From Marinobacter gudaonensis (GTDB taxonomy: Bacteria > Pseudomonadota > Gammaproteobacteria > Pseudomonadales > Oleiphilaceae): 62,024 nt of DNA. Below are positions 14,010 through 22,838 of the stretch, in pieces; position 1 is the first letter of the stretch, and each line of letters begins with the position of its first letter. The notes beneath the pieces are model-generated. The model made no database searches. It worked only from the letters and a program-made list of their open reading frames with translations, and was not told where the DNA came from. Location of the stretch: assembly GCF_900115175.1 (NCBI RefSeq), contig NZ_FOYV01000004.1:140878-202901 (forward strand), read 5' to 3'. A program made the position numbers and the translations under genes.

Positions 14010-15121
14010 TCGAGAACCGCGACAGGGCCATGATGGCCCGGGCTGTCCAGCTTGCCTGGCGCGGTCGGTACTCCACCCATCCCAATCCCCGAGTGGGTTG
14101 TGTGATTGCCCGTGGCGACCGGATCCTGGGCGAGGGCTGGCATGAGCGTGCTGGCGAAGCCCATGCTGAAACCCGGGCGCTCAGTCAGGCTGGCCCTGAC
14201 GCCCGTGGCGCCACCGCCTACGTGACTCTTGAGCCTTGTAGCCACTTTGGGCGCACGCCGCCCTGCGCCCGGGCATTGATTGATGCCGGGGTCGCCCATG
14301 TATTCGCGGCTACCAAAGATCCGAACCCTTCGGTGTCCGGTCGTGGACTGGATATGCTCAGGGACGCCGGCGTGCGGGTAACCGAAGGCCTTCTGGCCGA
14401 GGAAGCCGCACGGCTCAATCCCGGATTCATGAAACGGATGAACACCGGACGGCCCTGGGTGCGGCTGAAGATGGCCGCGAGCCTGGATGGCCGCACCGCC
14501 ATGGCTTCCGGCGAGAGCCAGTGGATCACGGGCGCCGATTCCCGCCGGGACGTCCAGCGTCTTCGGGCCATCAGTGACGCCATCCTGACCGGGGTGGGCA
14601 CCGTGCTGGCGGACGACCCGTCCCTGACCGTGAGACGTGAGGAATTGGGGGATATCGGCGATGCCACAGAACCTTCCCGGCAGCCCCTGCGCGTGATCGC
14701 GGACCGGGATGCCCGTACGCCGTCGTCGGCCAAGATCCTCCAAGGAGGGAATGTTCAGGTGTTCTGCGCGTCCTCCACCCTGGCAACGGCGCCTGCCCAG
14801 GATCTGGCGGCGCTTGGGGTCAGCCTCACTGGCGTGGCCTGGAAGGACAATGGCATTGATCTGGCGGAATTGCTCGACTCGCTGGGCGAACTGGGCATCA
14901 ACGAACTGTTGGTGGAAGCCGGGCCAACGCTCGCCGGCACGTTTATCAGCGAAGGCCTGGTCGACGAATTATGGCTCTATCAGGCTCCCGTGTTCCTGGG
15001 CAGTACCGGGCGACCGACTGCCCACCTGCCGCTGGAAACCATGGCAGATAAAGTACAATGGAAGGTGCTGGACCGACGTCAGGTGGGTGAGGATCAACGC
15101 CTGATCCTGGCCCGCGAGTAA
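14006..15121 (+). CDS. ribD: bifunctional riboflavin biosynthesis deaminase/reductase
   Basis: 371 residues, full length. The N-terminal deaminase acts on the pyrimidine intermediate made from GTP, and the C-terminal NADPH-dependent domain reduces the ribosyl group. The zinc-dependent deaminase motifs HAE ([10 protein letters not shown]) and [11 protein letters not shown] are present. The reductase part starts near residue 150 ([17 protein letters not shown]). It overlaps nrdR by 4 bp and is followed by ribBX. Confidence 0.97.
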   Translation: MIENRDRAMMARAVQLAWRGRYSTHPNPRVGCVIARGDRILGEGWHERAGEAHAETRALSQAGPDARGATAYVTLEPCSHFGRTPPCARALIDAGVAHVFAATKDPNPSVSGRGLDMLRDAGVRVTEGLLAEEAARLNPGFMKRMNTGRPWVRLKMAASLDGRTAMASGESQWITGADSRRDVQRLRAISDAILTGVGTVLADDPSLTVRREELGDIGDATEPSRQPLRVIADRDARTPSSAKILQGGNVQVFCASSTLATAPAQDLAALGVSLTGVAWKDNGIDLAELLDSLGELGINELLVEAGPTLAGTFISEGLVDELWLYQAPVFLGSTGRPTAHLPLETMADKVQWKVLDRRQVGEDQRLILARE

Positions 15122-15175
15122 TCCATACATTCAGGGTGTTCCGTGTGCCGGAACGCCGCAAAGGTGCAAAACCCC

Positions 15176-16291
15176 ATGGCACTGAACAGCATTGAAGAGA
15201 TCATTGAAGATATCCGTCAGGGCAAGATGGTCATCCTGATGGACGACGAAGATCGTGAGAACGAGGGTGATCTGGTGATGGCGGCGGAACACTGTACCGC
15301 CGAGGCCATTAACTTCATGGCCCGATTCGGCCGCGGCCTGATCTGCATGCCGATGACCCGTGACCGCTGTGAGCAGCTCGGGCTTCCCCTGATGGTGCAG
15401 CAGAATGCGTCCGGCTTTGGCACCAAGTTCACCCTGTCCATCGAGGCGGCCGAAGGTGTGACCACCGGTATTTCCGCGGCCGATCGTGCTCGCACCGTGC
15501 AGGCGGCGGTGGCGCGCAACGCCAGGGCCAGCGACCTGGTGCAGCCGGGCCACATTTTTCCTTTGATGTCAGATCCCGGCGGCGTACTGAGCCGGGCTGG
15601 CCACACGGAGGCCTCCTGTGATCTGGCGGCCCTGGCCGGATGCGAACCTGCGGGCGTGATCTGCGAGATCATGAACGATGATGGCTCCATGGCGCGCCGT
15701 GAGGATCTGGAGCGTTTTGCCCAGGAGCACGGCCTGAAGATTGGCACCATTGCCGACCTGATCCACTACCGCACGATGAACGAGCGCACCGTGGAGTGCG
15801 TGGAAGAGAACGAGCTCGACACCGAGTATGGCCTGTTCAATCTGCGTACCTACCGGGACAATATCCAGGGCGCCACTCATCTGGCCATGGTGATGGGCGA
15901 GATCACGCCCCACGAGCCAGTCTATGTTCGGGTGCACATCACCGACACCCTGCGGGATTTGCTGGGCGCCCGGCGCAAGGATTCGCGGAGCTGGCCGCTG
16001 CACCATGCCCTGGAGAAAGTAGCCGAAGAAGGCAAGGGTGTGGTGGTGCTGCTCAACAGTGCCGAAGACAGCTACAACCTGGAAGACCGTATCCAGGAAT
16101 TTTTCAACGAAGGTCAGGGGACCACGGGCAAGGGCGGCTCCGGTGTCTATTTTACCGTGGGTACCGGCTCCCAGATCCTGCGGGATCTGGGCGTTGGCAA
16201 GATGCGCCTGCTGAGCCCGCCCATCAAGTTCTCCGCCATTTCCGGTTTCGACCTGGAAGTGGTTGAATACGTGCCCTATACCCCTGAATGA
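15176..16291 (+). CDS. ribBX: 3,4-dihydroxy-2-butanone 4-phosphate synthase with degenerate GTP cyclohydrolase II domain (RibBX type)
   Basis: 371 residues from the ATG preceded by AAGGTG; a GTG 33 bp upstream gives a longer product without family support. The N-terminal RibB domain is intact: [10 protein letters not shown] (23-32) and the [12 protein letters not shown] substrate region. The C-terminal half looks like GTP cyclohydrolase II, but where the zinc cysteines should be (CLTGD...RCDC in active RibA) it reads [15 protein letters not shown], with no cysteine. The second activity is therefore very likely absent, as described for RibBX hybrids, and a separate ribA must exist elsewhere. 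No FMN riboswitch is seen before it. It lies in the rib operon between ribD and ribH. Confidence 0.93.
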   Translation: MALNSIEEIIEDIRQGKMVILMDDEDRENEGDLVMAAEHCTAEAINFMARFGRGLICMPMTRDRCEQLGLPLMVQQNASGFGTKFTLSIEAAEGVTTGISAADRARTVQAAVARNARASDLVQPGHIFPLMSDPGGVLSRAGHTEASCDLAALAGCEPAGVICEIMNDDGSMARREDLERFAQEHGLKIGTIADLIHYRTMNERTVECVEENELDTEYGLFNLRTYRDNIQGATHLAMVMGEITPHEPVYVRVHITDTLRDLLGARRKDSRSWPLHHALEKVAEEGKGVVVLLNSAEDSYNLEDRIQEFFNEGQGTTGKGGSGVYFTVGTGSQILRDLGVGKMRLLSPPIKFSAISGFDLEVVEYVPYTPE

Positions 16292-16338
16292 CGAACCCGG
16301 TGACGGCCTTGGGGCAGTCACCCGTGAAGGAGCCATCG

Positions 16339-16815
16339 ATGGCAGATATCCGAGTAATTGAAGGTGATTTTACCGAGTGTGCCGGCCGCTACGCCCTGGT
16401 GGTGGGCCGGTTTAACGGTTTTGTGGTCGAGAGCCTCGTTGACGGCGCATTGGATACCTTGCGCCGCCACGGCATTTCCAGTGACGACATCACGATCGTG
16501 CGTGTGCCCGGGGCTTACGAAATGCCGCTGGCCGTCAAACGGGTTGCGGAAACCGGCGAATACGACGCGATCATTGCGCTGGGTGCGGTGATTCGAGGCG
16601 GAACGCCCCATTTTGACTACGTTGCTGGTGAGGCCTCCAGCGGCCTGGGCGCTGTCAGCCTGGATACCAATGTACCAGTCACCTTTGGTGTGCTGACTGT
16701 GGACTCCATCGAACAGGCGATCGAGCGCTCCGGAACCAAGGCCGGCAACAAGGGCGCCGAAGCGGCCATTACTGCCCTGGAAATGGTCAGCCTGTTCAGG
16801 AAACTGGGTGAGTAA
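16339..16815 (+). CDS. ribH: 6,7-dimethyl-8-ribityllumazine synthase
   Basis: 158 residues from ATG 16339, which has AAGGAG upstream; a longer frame starting at 16288 overlaps ribBX and adds 17 unlikely residues. It condenses the butanone phosphate made by RibBX with the RibD product to form lumazine. Conserved stretches are [33 protein letters not shown] and [17 protein letters not shown]. Its stop overlaps the nusB start by one base (TAATG), so translation is coupled. Confidence 0.97.
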   Translation: MADIRVIEGDFTECAGRYALVVGRFNGFVVESLVDGALDTLRRHGISSDDITIVRVPGAYEMPLAVKRVAETGEYDAIIALGAVIRGGTPHFDYVAGEASSGLGAVSLDTNVPVTFGVLTVDSIEQAIERSGTKAGNKGAEAAITALEMVSLFRKLGE

Positions 16816-17291
16816 TGAGCGAATCTGAAGAGACGTCACCGAAGCCGGCCGCCTCGGGCCAGCCCAAGGCCGGTGACCGCCGTCGCGCGCGAGCGCTGGC
16901 GATGCAGGGGCTGTATCAGCGCCATTTCAGCAAGACCGCGATCTCGGACATCGAGGCCGAGTTTATGGTGGACAATGACATGTCCAAGGTGGACCTTTTG
17001 TATTTCCGGGATCTGCTGCGCGGCGTCCACCGGGAACAGGGCGAACTCGACAAGCTGATTGAGCCTTTCCTGGATCGCCCCATCAAGGAAGTGGACCCGG
17101 TGGAGCTCGCCATCGTGCGGCTTGGGGCCTACGAACTCAAGCACCGCCTGGATGTGCCCTACAAGGTGGTAATCAATGAGGGGATTGAAATGGCGAAGCG
17201 CTTTGGCGGTACCGAGGGGCACAAGTTCGTCAACAGTATTCTCGACAAGTTGAGCGGTCGGCTGCGTCTGGCCGAGACCCGCTCCCGCTGA
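16815..17291 (+). CDS. nusB: transcription antitermination factor NusB
   Basis: 158 residues. NusB with NusE binds boxA RNA and allows full-length transcription of rRNA operons; a boxA is visible in the rRNA leader at the end of this window. Recognisable parts are RRRARALAMQGLYQRHFS near the start and the C-terminal DVPYKVVINEGIEMAKRFGG followed by HKFVNSILDKL. A charged, Pro/Lys-rich N-terminal extension of about 20 residues precedes the domain. ribH-nusB-thiL-pgpA is a conserved order in gammaproteobacteria. Confidence 0.97.
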   Translation: MSESEETSPKPAASGQPKAGDRRRARALAMQGLYQRHFSKTAISDIEAEFMVDNDMSKVDLLYFRDLLRGVHREQGELDKLIEPFLDRPIKEVDPVELAIVRLGAYELKHRLDVPYKVVINEGIEMAKRFGGTEGHKFVNSILDKLSGRLRLAETRSR

Positions 17292-17294
17292 CCC

Positions 17295-18251
17295 ATGGGG
17301 GAGTTTGACCTGATCCGGCGGTACTTCCTGCCGCTGGCCTCCAGGCAGCAAGGCTCCTCGCTGGTGATGGGGCCGGGCGATGACTGTGCCATTCAGCGGT
17401 TGCCTGCCGGCCAGGATCTGGTCTTTTCCATTGATACCCTGGTTGAAGGGGTGCATTTCCCCCACCGTTATCACCCGGACTACCTTGGCTGGCGGTCGCT
17501 GGCGGTTGCTGCCAGCGACCTGGCTGCAATGGGGGCGCAGCCGGAATGCTTTACACTGGCGTTGACCTTGCCGAAGGCCGATGAAGACTGGCTCGAAGGT
17601 TTTGCCCGGGGCCTGGCCGAGGCAGCGCAGGCGTTCGGGCTCGCTCTGGCGGGAGGTGATACCACCGCTGGACCGCTGACCCTGACCCTGCAGGTGCACG
17701 GCACCGTCTCCCGAGGCAACGCCATCTGTCGAAATGGCGCCCGGCCCGGCGATCTGGTGGCGGTCTCCGGCACCCTGGGCGATGCCGGTGCGGCCCTGGC
17801 GTACCTGTCAGAAACTGAGCCGTCGGCCGATGCCGCGGCGGTGCTTGAGCGCTATCACCGGCCGCAACCAAGACTTCAGCTCGGCGTGGCCGCAGCCCCG
17901 TTCGCCAGTGCAGGCATTGATATCTCCGATGGCTTGCTGGCTGACCTTGGTCACATTCTGGAGGCATCAGAAGTTGGGGCGAGACTCGAATCCGGTTCGC
18001 TGCCGCTTTCGCCGGCCCTGGTACGACTGACCGGAGAGCGGGCGCCGGAGCTGGCCTTGCGGGCCGGCGATGACTACGAGCTTTGCCTGACTTTCCCGCC
18101 CGAGCGCTGGGAAAGTGCCCCTGAGGCACTCAGGCGGCAGCTTACGGTGATCGGAACCATCGAAGCTGCCCCGGGGCTTTACCTGGATGGCACCGACTGT
18201 GGACCCTCAGGCCCGGATGCCGGATTCGATCATTTCAGGAGGCGTCAATGA
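17295..18251 (+). CDS. thiL: thiamine-monophosphate kinase
   Basis: 318 residues. ThiL phosphorylates thiamine monophosphate to the active cofactor thiamine pyrophosphate. The N-terminus MGEFDLIRRYF and the GPGDDCA metal-binding motif (about 27-33) are typical, as are SIDTLVEGVHF and GGDTTAGP. It starts 3 bp after the nusB stop and overlaps pgpA by 4 bp. Confidence 0.97.
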   Translation: MGEFDLIRRYFLPLASRQQGSSLVMGPGDDCAIQRLPAGQDLVFSIDTLVEGVHFPHRYHPDYLGWRSLAVAASDLAAMGAQPECFTLALTLPKADEDWLEGFARGLAEAAQAFGLALAGGDTTAGPLTLTLQVHGTVSRGNAICRNGARPGDLVAVSGTLGDAGAALAYLSETEPSADAAAVLERYHRPQPRLQLGVAAAPFASAGIDISDGLLADLGHILEASEVGARLESGSLPLSPALVRLTGERAPELALRAGDDYELCLTFPPERWESAPEALRRQLTVIGTIEAAPGLYLDGTDCGPSGPDAGFDHFRRRQ

Positions 18252-18775
18252 GTCATTCCAACCAGGCGCCAGAGCAGGACGATCCGCCGCTGATTCTTCC
18301 GCCGGGTTTTCTGCGTAATCCGGTGCATCTGCTGGCCTTTGGTCTTGGCAGCGGCGCTACGTCCAGAGCGCCCGGTACCTGGGGCAGCCTTGCCGCCATT
18401 CCCCTGTGGTATGGCATTGCCTGGATGCCATCGCTGGCCTACTGGCTGGTGGTTCTGGCGGCCTTCCTAGTCGGTGTCTGGCTGTGCGGAAAGACCGCCG
18501 AGGATCTCAAGGTACACGACCACAGTGGCATCGTGTGGGATGAGTTTGTGGGTATGTGGATTGCCCTGGGGCTGTTCCCGGATACGATTTACGGGGTTTT
18601 GGGCGCCTTTGCTTTGTTCAGGCTGTTCGACATTGCCAAACCCTGGCCGATTGGCTGGCTCGACAGGCGTCTCCCGGGCGGGCTGGGCATCATGGTGGAC
18701 GATGTGGTTGCCGGCGCAATGGCCCTGGCCTGCCTCTGGGCAGTGGATTACTGGCTGGTCCCGGTCATGGTCTAG
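18248..18775 (+). CDS. pgpA: phosphatidylglycerophosphatase A
   Basis: 175 residues. This inner-membrane enzyme dephosphorylates phosphatidylglycerol phosphate. It has GSGATSRAPGTWGSLAAIPL near 34-53, several hydrophobic segments, and IVWDEFVGMW in the middle, both family hallmarks. It overlaps thiL by an ATGA and is the last gene of the operon. The gene on the other strand ends only 21 bp away, without a clear terminator between them. Confidence 0.95.
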   Translation: MSHSNQAPEQDDPPLILPPGFLRNPVHLLAFGLGSGATSRAPGTWGSLAAIPLWYGIAWMPSLAYWLVVLAAFLVGVWLCGKTAEDLKVHDHSGIVWDEFVGMWIALGLFPDTIYGVLGAFALFRLFDIAKPWPIGWLDRRLPGGLGIMVDDVVAGAMALACLWAVDYWLVPVMV

Positions 18776-18796
18776 ACGCTGACCGGGATCGTTGGC

Positions 18797-19000
18797 CTAG
18801 TGTATCTGCTGCTCTTCGGGCAACAGGCGAACAACATGCAAAAATCGCTTGAGGCCGGTTTCGGCGCGTTCCCGAGAAGCGAAGGGACCACTGTCAAACC
18901 CCTCCCGGGTGGTGAAGTACCATTTGCTCCCTACACAGAAAAATCGGCTACTGCGAAAGGGAACCGGCCCTTCTTCTCCGGTCCTGCGTTGGGTATCCAT
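18797..19000 (-). CDS. DUF6316 family small protein
   Basis: 67 residues from the ATG at 19000, which has AGGAGAT five bases upstream; an in-frame ATG at 19054 lacks such a site. The sequence RTGEEGPVPFRSSRFFCVGS followed by KWYFTTREGFDSGPF matches what I know of DUF6316 proteins, small cytosolic proteins of marine gammaproteobacteria. There is no signal peptide or membrane segment. Function is unknown. It is convergent with pgpA and reads away from the lipoprotein gene at 19268. Confidence 0.75.
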   Translation of the reverse strand: MDTQRRTGEEGPVPFRSSRFFCVGSKWYFTTREGFDSGPFASRERAETGLKRFLHVVRLLPEEQQIH

Positions 19001-19267
19001 GTTATCTCCTGTGCCCACTTTTCGTTTTTGCTTTTCGGGCGCCGTGTTTGTCATTGCCGATCTGTTTTAAGTTAATCCAAATCGGGCCGAATTCAACATT
19101 TTTTTACATTTTTACGAGCCAGGTCTCAGTCGGGATCAAGGCAACGCCAAACGCCGCCATGGACACCACCCGTCTCGGTGTCTTGCCCTTGTCAAACGCA
19201 GTCGTCAGAATGCAACAGCGGCGGTCAACGCCCCGGGCCCTTTCGTTCATGTTTTCAAGGAGAGTCA

Positions 19268-19972
19268 ATGACCATTTCCCAAGTATTCGGTTCGTTCATT
19301 CACAGCCTACGGCGACCCAGATCGCACGCCATTGGCAAAAGCGCCGTTTTGCTCCCGTTACTGTTGCTAGTCCTGTCGGGTTGCGCGTCCAGCGTGAGTG
19401 TGGTGGAAACCTGGGAGGGCAATCCCGACGCCGCTGCCAATGCGGCCGTTCTCAAAGCGCCCGGAGAGATTGTCGTTACCCGGGTGAATGGTCGGACAAT
19501 GTCCAACTTTCTGATGGACGACCTGGCCCTGGATTACGCCCTTCTGCCCGGGAAAAATGAGGTGGTTTTTGTTTACAAGACCATCTGGGCCAAGTCGGAG
19601 GTGGTTCGCAATGGCGAATCCAAAGTGCACGTAATCGAGAGCAAGCCTCAGGTAGCGCGTTTTGACGCGGCGGCGGGCGAGACCTACGCCTTCGAGTTTG
19701 AGAAACCGGACTCCCGCGCCGAAGCGGAGCAGATGTTGCCTCAATTCAGTGCCGCGATCGTTGCTTCGTCAGGGCAGACTGTTGCTACGTCTACAGATTG
19801 GGATCCGTCGCAGGCAGCCGCAATGGCCCGGACCCCGTTGCCGGAGTCTGCGCAGGCGTCTGGCTCGGTCGAGATGGGCGAAGATACCACCGCACTGGAT
19901 CAGCTCAAGGCCATCTGGCAGACCGCGAGCGACGAGGAAAAGAAAGCGTTCCTCCGCTGGGCCTTCGAGTAA
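19268..19972 (+). CDS. DUF2057 family lipoprotein
   Basis: 234 residues from the ATG with AAGGAGAG upstream; the frame is open further (19178) but that extension is unlikely. The signal peptide has an unusually long n-region (about 22 residues with several Arg), then a hydrophobic stretch and a lipobox LSGC (Cys39). The mature part fits the DUF2057 (YccT-like) family: IVVTRVNGRTMSNFL and LLPGKNEVVFVYK. The C-terminal end DEEKKAFLRWAFE is helical and not part of that domain. Residue at +2 is Ala, so outer-membrane sorting is expected. Function is unknown. A leader hairpin (GACACC/GGTGTC at 19162-19182) lies upstream. Confidence 0.75.
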   Translation: MTISQVFGSFIHSLRRPRSHAIGKSAVLLPLLLLVLSGCASSVSVVETWEGNPDAAANAAVLKAPGEIVVTRVNGRTMSNFLMDDLALDYALLPGKNEVVFVYKTIWAKSEVVRNGESKVHVIESKPQVARFDAAAGETYAFEFEKPDSRAEAEQMLPQFSAAIVASSGQTVATSTDWDPSQAAAMARTPLPESAQASGSVEMGEDTTALDQLKAIWQTASDEEKKAFLRWAFE

Positions 19973-19983
19973 AGCCGTTATTT

Positions 19984-20019
19984 GCGCCGCTTGCGGGCAT
20001 TCAGGCCCGAAAGCGGCGC
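19984..20019 (-). terminator. long hairpin between convergent DUF2057 and wax ester synthase genes
   Basis: GCGCCGCTT (19984-19992) pairs with AAGCGGCGC (20011-20019), and CGGGC/GCCCG extend the stem inside. It includes the stop codon of the minus-strand gene. No good T-run on the plus side; AAATAACGG follows on the minus strand. It probably ends or protects both transcripts. Confidence 0.45.
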
Positions 20020-21530
20020 ATGGCTCTTTTAAGCAGTCCTTCCATTACCGCCATCGCATCATCGGCCAGCGACTGGGTCGCTGTGGCCGGCGCCGGTTCC
20101 GCAGCACCTTCCGTACCCAGCCGATGGGCAGCATCTTCAATCGCATCCAGGCTTTCAGCCACATGCGCCTGGAGGGCATCGCCATTGGCCACAACGTCCG
20201 GGCAGAGCGTGAAGTTGAGGGTCAGGCGACCTTCGTAACTGACGGCGACAATGACCAGCCCCATGCTGTCGAACAGCGGCGCGGTGTTGTACTGCTGCAC
20301 GAGTCTCGCCCCCTGCAGATACAGGGGTACCTGAGGACCGGGAACGTTGGTGATCGGCAGGTTGAACAGCGGTCGGTAGCGCTGGGCGATCTGCAGTTCC
20401 GAGTAGAGTCGGGCCGAGAGCGCCAGCATGGTTGACGGCAGCAGCTCGGTCAGTCGGTCTGCGGCTATGGCCTCGCGGTAGGGTTCGGAGGCAACCGCGT
20501 TCCAGTGAATCCGCCGGATGCGTTGAGCCGGATTGGCCTCGTTGGTAGCCAGATCCAGAAGCATCGCCGACATCTGATTGCCGGTCGCCTTGCGAAGGCT
20601 GTTGGAGCGAACCGATATCGGTGTCATGGCAACCAGTGACTTGCCGCTGCCCGCACCTTCACTGATGAGGTAGCGGCGAAGCGTTTCGGCACAGAGCCCC
20701 AGCACCACGTCGTTCAACGTGACGTCTCCGAGCGTGGCCTTGATGGTTTTCAGCCGGGACAGTTCAACGCTGGCCGCGACAATCTGCCGGTTGGCGGTGA
20801 TCTGCCGGTTGAATGGGCTGTGGGGCGCCGAGAACAGAGGCAGTGGCAACGGCAGTTTTCGCAACTGTTTCTGGATAAGGCCGCGGGTCGTGGCCTCGAT
20901 CGCGTTGGCTGCCAGGGACGTGACCTGCAAGGGAGTGCGCAGGATATTGGCGCCGGCCTGTAGCATCACCCGCTCTTCGGAGGGCCGGGGGCGGGGTGAC
21001 CAGGGTCTTGGCGGCGTAATCGGTCGCGGCTCGGGGGTGTATTCGAGCAACTTGCCGATGATCTCCTCACCGCTGAAGGCGTCGATGGCCGCATGGTGCA
21101 ACTTGACGATGAGTGCAAACCCTTCGTTGCCGGTATTGTCCTCGCCCAGACGGAAACCATCCACGAAAGTGATGTGCCAGAGCGGGCGATCTTTTTTCAG
21201 GGGTTGTTCCAGTATCCGCGACGCCAGGGTCATCAGGTTGGCCTTCTGCCCGTGTTCGCCCATGTTCACATAGGCCAGATGTCGCTCCAGGCTGAACTCG
21301 GTGTCATCAATCCAGTAAGGCCGGCCAAGCCGAAGCGGGATTTCCCTCAGGCGCTGCCGAAACACCGGCACCACGTGGAGGCGGCTGCGAAGATAGGCTA
21401 CGAAGGTGCTGAAGGCCAATGGCCGGTCGCATTCGCCGGCATCGAAAAGGTAGATGCCACCGATGTGCATCGGTGTGGTTTCCGATTCCAGGTACAGGAA
21501 CGAGGCATCCAGTTCCGACAGCTGCCGCAT
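20001..21530 (-). CDS. wax ester synthase/diacylglycerol acyltransferase (WS/DGAT)
   Basis: 509 residues from the ATG with GGAG seven bases upstream; a TTG one codon before is an alternative. WS/DGAT enzymes esterify fatty alcohols or diacylglycerol with acyl-CoA for wax or triglyceride storage, which is typical of Marinobacter. The N-terminus LSELDASFLYLESETTPMH is classic, and NDVVLGLCAETLRRYL and LPITNVPGP of the C-terminal domain are present. The catalytic HHxxxDG motif reads HHAAIDAFSG (His145-His146, Asp150), with Ala in place of Gly. Both His and the Asp are kept, so activity is plausible, but the paralogue may have other substrate use. It is a lone gene; the LysR gene lies upstream on the same strand, 117 bp away. 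Confidence 0.92.
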   Translation of the reverse strand: MRQLSELDASFLYLESETTPMHIGGIYLFDAGECDRPLAFSTFVAYLRSRLHVVPVFRQRLREIPLRLGRPYWIDDTEFSLERHLAYVNMGEHGQKANLMTLASRILEQPLKKDRPLWHITFVDGFRLGEDNTGNEGFALIVKLHHAAIDAFSGEEIIGKLLEYTPEPRPITPPRPWSPRPRPSEERVMLQAGANILRTPLQVTSLAANAIEATTRGLIQKQLRKLPLPLPLFSAPHSPFNRQITANRQIVAASVELSRLKTIKATLGDVTLNDVVLGLCAETLRRYLISEGAGSGKSLVAMTPISVRSNSLRKATGNQMSAMLLDLATNEANPAQRIRRIHWNAVASEPYREAIAADRLTELLPSTMLALSARLYSELQIAQRYRPLFNLPITNVPGPQVPLYLQGARLVQQYNTAPLFDSMGLVIVAVSYEGRLTLNFTLCPDVVANGDALQAHVAESLDAIEDAAHRLGTEGAAEPAPATATQSLADDAMAVMEGLLKRAMRRFRA

Positions 21531-21646
21531 CAAAGAGCTCCCTTCGGCGATGAAGTTTGTCGCAGTATAAACGATATGGGGATGGTATCCGTTGACTCAG
21601 TCGACCAGTGTGTACATCTGTCGAAGTCATACCATTGGCTGTTATT

Positions 21647-22558
21647 TCAGTCTCTTAGCCATTCCGAAACGGCCTCTTCGCGCCCGAGCCGTTCCCAGAA
21701 CCACATCAGCGCCTTGCCCTGGTCTTCGGCGTGCCTCGCCAGATGCAGAGTGATCGGTTGTCTTGAGGCCTGAACCGTCTTGGCCACGAGGGTACCGTCT
21801 TTGAGCTGTTGACGGATTCGTGATCTGGGTAGCCAGCCGACCCCGAGGCCTGCCACCTGTACGGCAACCTTCTGGTCGATGTTGGCAACGGTAAGCGTGC
21901 GTTGCCGGTGGAATATTCCGGCGTGCCCGGGAGGGAGCGAACGCGAGGTGTCCGCAGCCACGGCCGCAGGATAGCGGGAAATGTCCTCCTCCTGCAGGGG
22001 CGTGTCGACGTTCGCCAGAGGATGGTCTGCCGCCACTGCAAATACGAAAGGCATCTCGCCCAGTGCTTTGGTGGTGTAGCTTCCAGCCGGTTTGCTGAGG
22101 CTGTCGGCACCAATGATCAGGTCCACCCGCCGGCTTTGCAGGGCATCCCAGGTGCCAGCAAACACTTCCTCGACAATCTGGACATCCACTGGCACCCCGA
22201 GCTCATAGAATTCCTTGATGGCTGGAAACAGGCACTCTGCCGGCAGCAGCGAATTGAAGCCGATTCGCAGGCGGGTTTCCCAGCCCTGTGCCACCTGACG
22301 GGTGGTGTGGGCGAGGTTTTCTGCGGCTTCGAGCAGGGTGCGCCCCTCTTCCAGCAGGTATCGGCCAGCCGGTGTCAGCCGGGCCCTGTGGCCGGTGCGA
22401 TCGTAGATGGCCACATTGAGGTCTTCCTCCAGTTTCTGCACGGTGTAGCTGATGGCGGAGGGGACCCGGAAGAGCTCGGATGCGGCGCCGGCGAAGCTGC
22501 CTTTTCGATCAATGGCGTCGAGGACTTTGAGGGCGTCTATGGTGATGGCTGTGTGCAT
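21647..22558 (-). CDS. LysR-family transcriptional regulator
   Basis: 303 residues. An N-terminal winged helix-turn-helix (about 8-66; ALKVLDAIDRKGSFAGAASE, then VPSAISYTVQKLEEDLNVAI) is followed by a periplasmic-binding-like effector domain from about 93. It is divergent from the glutathionyl-hydroquinone reductase gene at 22839 across a 280-bp gap that holds a palindromic element, so that gene is the most likely target by analogy with LysR habits. The gap also contains the promoters of both. The effector is unknown. Confidence 0.93.
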   Translation of the reverse strand: MHTAITIDALKVLDAIDRKGSFAGAASELFRVPSAISYTVQKLEEDLNVAIYDRTGHRARLTPAGRYLLEEGRTLLEAAENLAHTTRQVAQGWETRLRIGFNSLLPAECLFPAIKEFYELGVPVDVQIVEEVFAGTWDALQSRRVDLIIGADSLSKPAGSYTTKALGEMPFVFAVAADHPLANVDTPLQEEDISRYPAAVAADTSRSLPPGHAGIFHRQRTLTVANIDQKVAVQVAGLGVGWLPRSRIRQQLKDGTLVAKTVQASRQPITLHLARHAEDQGKALMWFWERLGREEAVSEWLRD

Positions 22559-22664
22559 GTTCGAATAATCTGAGGTTGTTGGCCAGAAATGCTTGTTTGA
22601 GAGGGTAGCAGGGTCGCCGGTATTCTGCTCTTAGTTTCGAATGGCTTCTGGCTTTTGGGGCAGC

Positions 22665-22769
22665 GGGTGTCGGGCAAGGCCTTCGCAAACACGCCGTGAA
22701 CCCGTCCCTGGGGGCTCGGCATTGCCATCCCTGGCAATGCACGGTTTGCGAAGGCCTTGCCCGACACCC
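22665..22769 (-). repeat. long-arm palindromic element, copy 4 (26-bp perfect arms, 53-nt core)
   Basis: Arms 22665-22690 and 22744-22769 are perfectly complementary. The core (22691-22743), read on the minus strand, starts CGTGCATTGCCAGGGATGGC and ends CCCAGGGACGGGTTCACGGC-GT. Hairpin 1 is GCATTGCCA-GGGA-TGGCAATGC, hairpin 2 CCC-AGGGAC-GGG. It sits between the divergent LysR and yqjG-like genes, 70 bp from the yqjG start. Confidence 0.93.
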
Positions 22770-22838
22770 TCGGCAAACTCCGAGCAGTCTCTCCCAGAGG
22801 CCATTGCCGATCATCAGGATTTTTAATCGGAGGACCTC

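Noticed and set aside
15122..15175. FMN riboswitch before ribBX
   Set aside because: The gap to ribD is only 54 bp and has none of the conserved RFN sequence blocks.
16288..16338. Earlier start of ribH overlapping ribBX
   Set aside because: Adds 17 non-conserved residues; the later ATG has AAGGAG and the family N-terminus.
22665..22769. Palindromic elements as integron attC sites
   Set aside because: No GTTRRRY/RYYYAAC boxes at the ends and no bulged bases; arms are perfectly paired, and there is no cassette array or integrase in the window.
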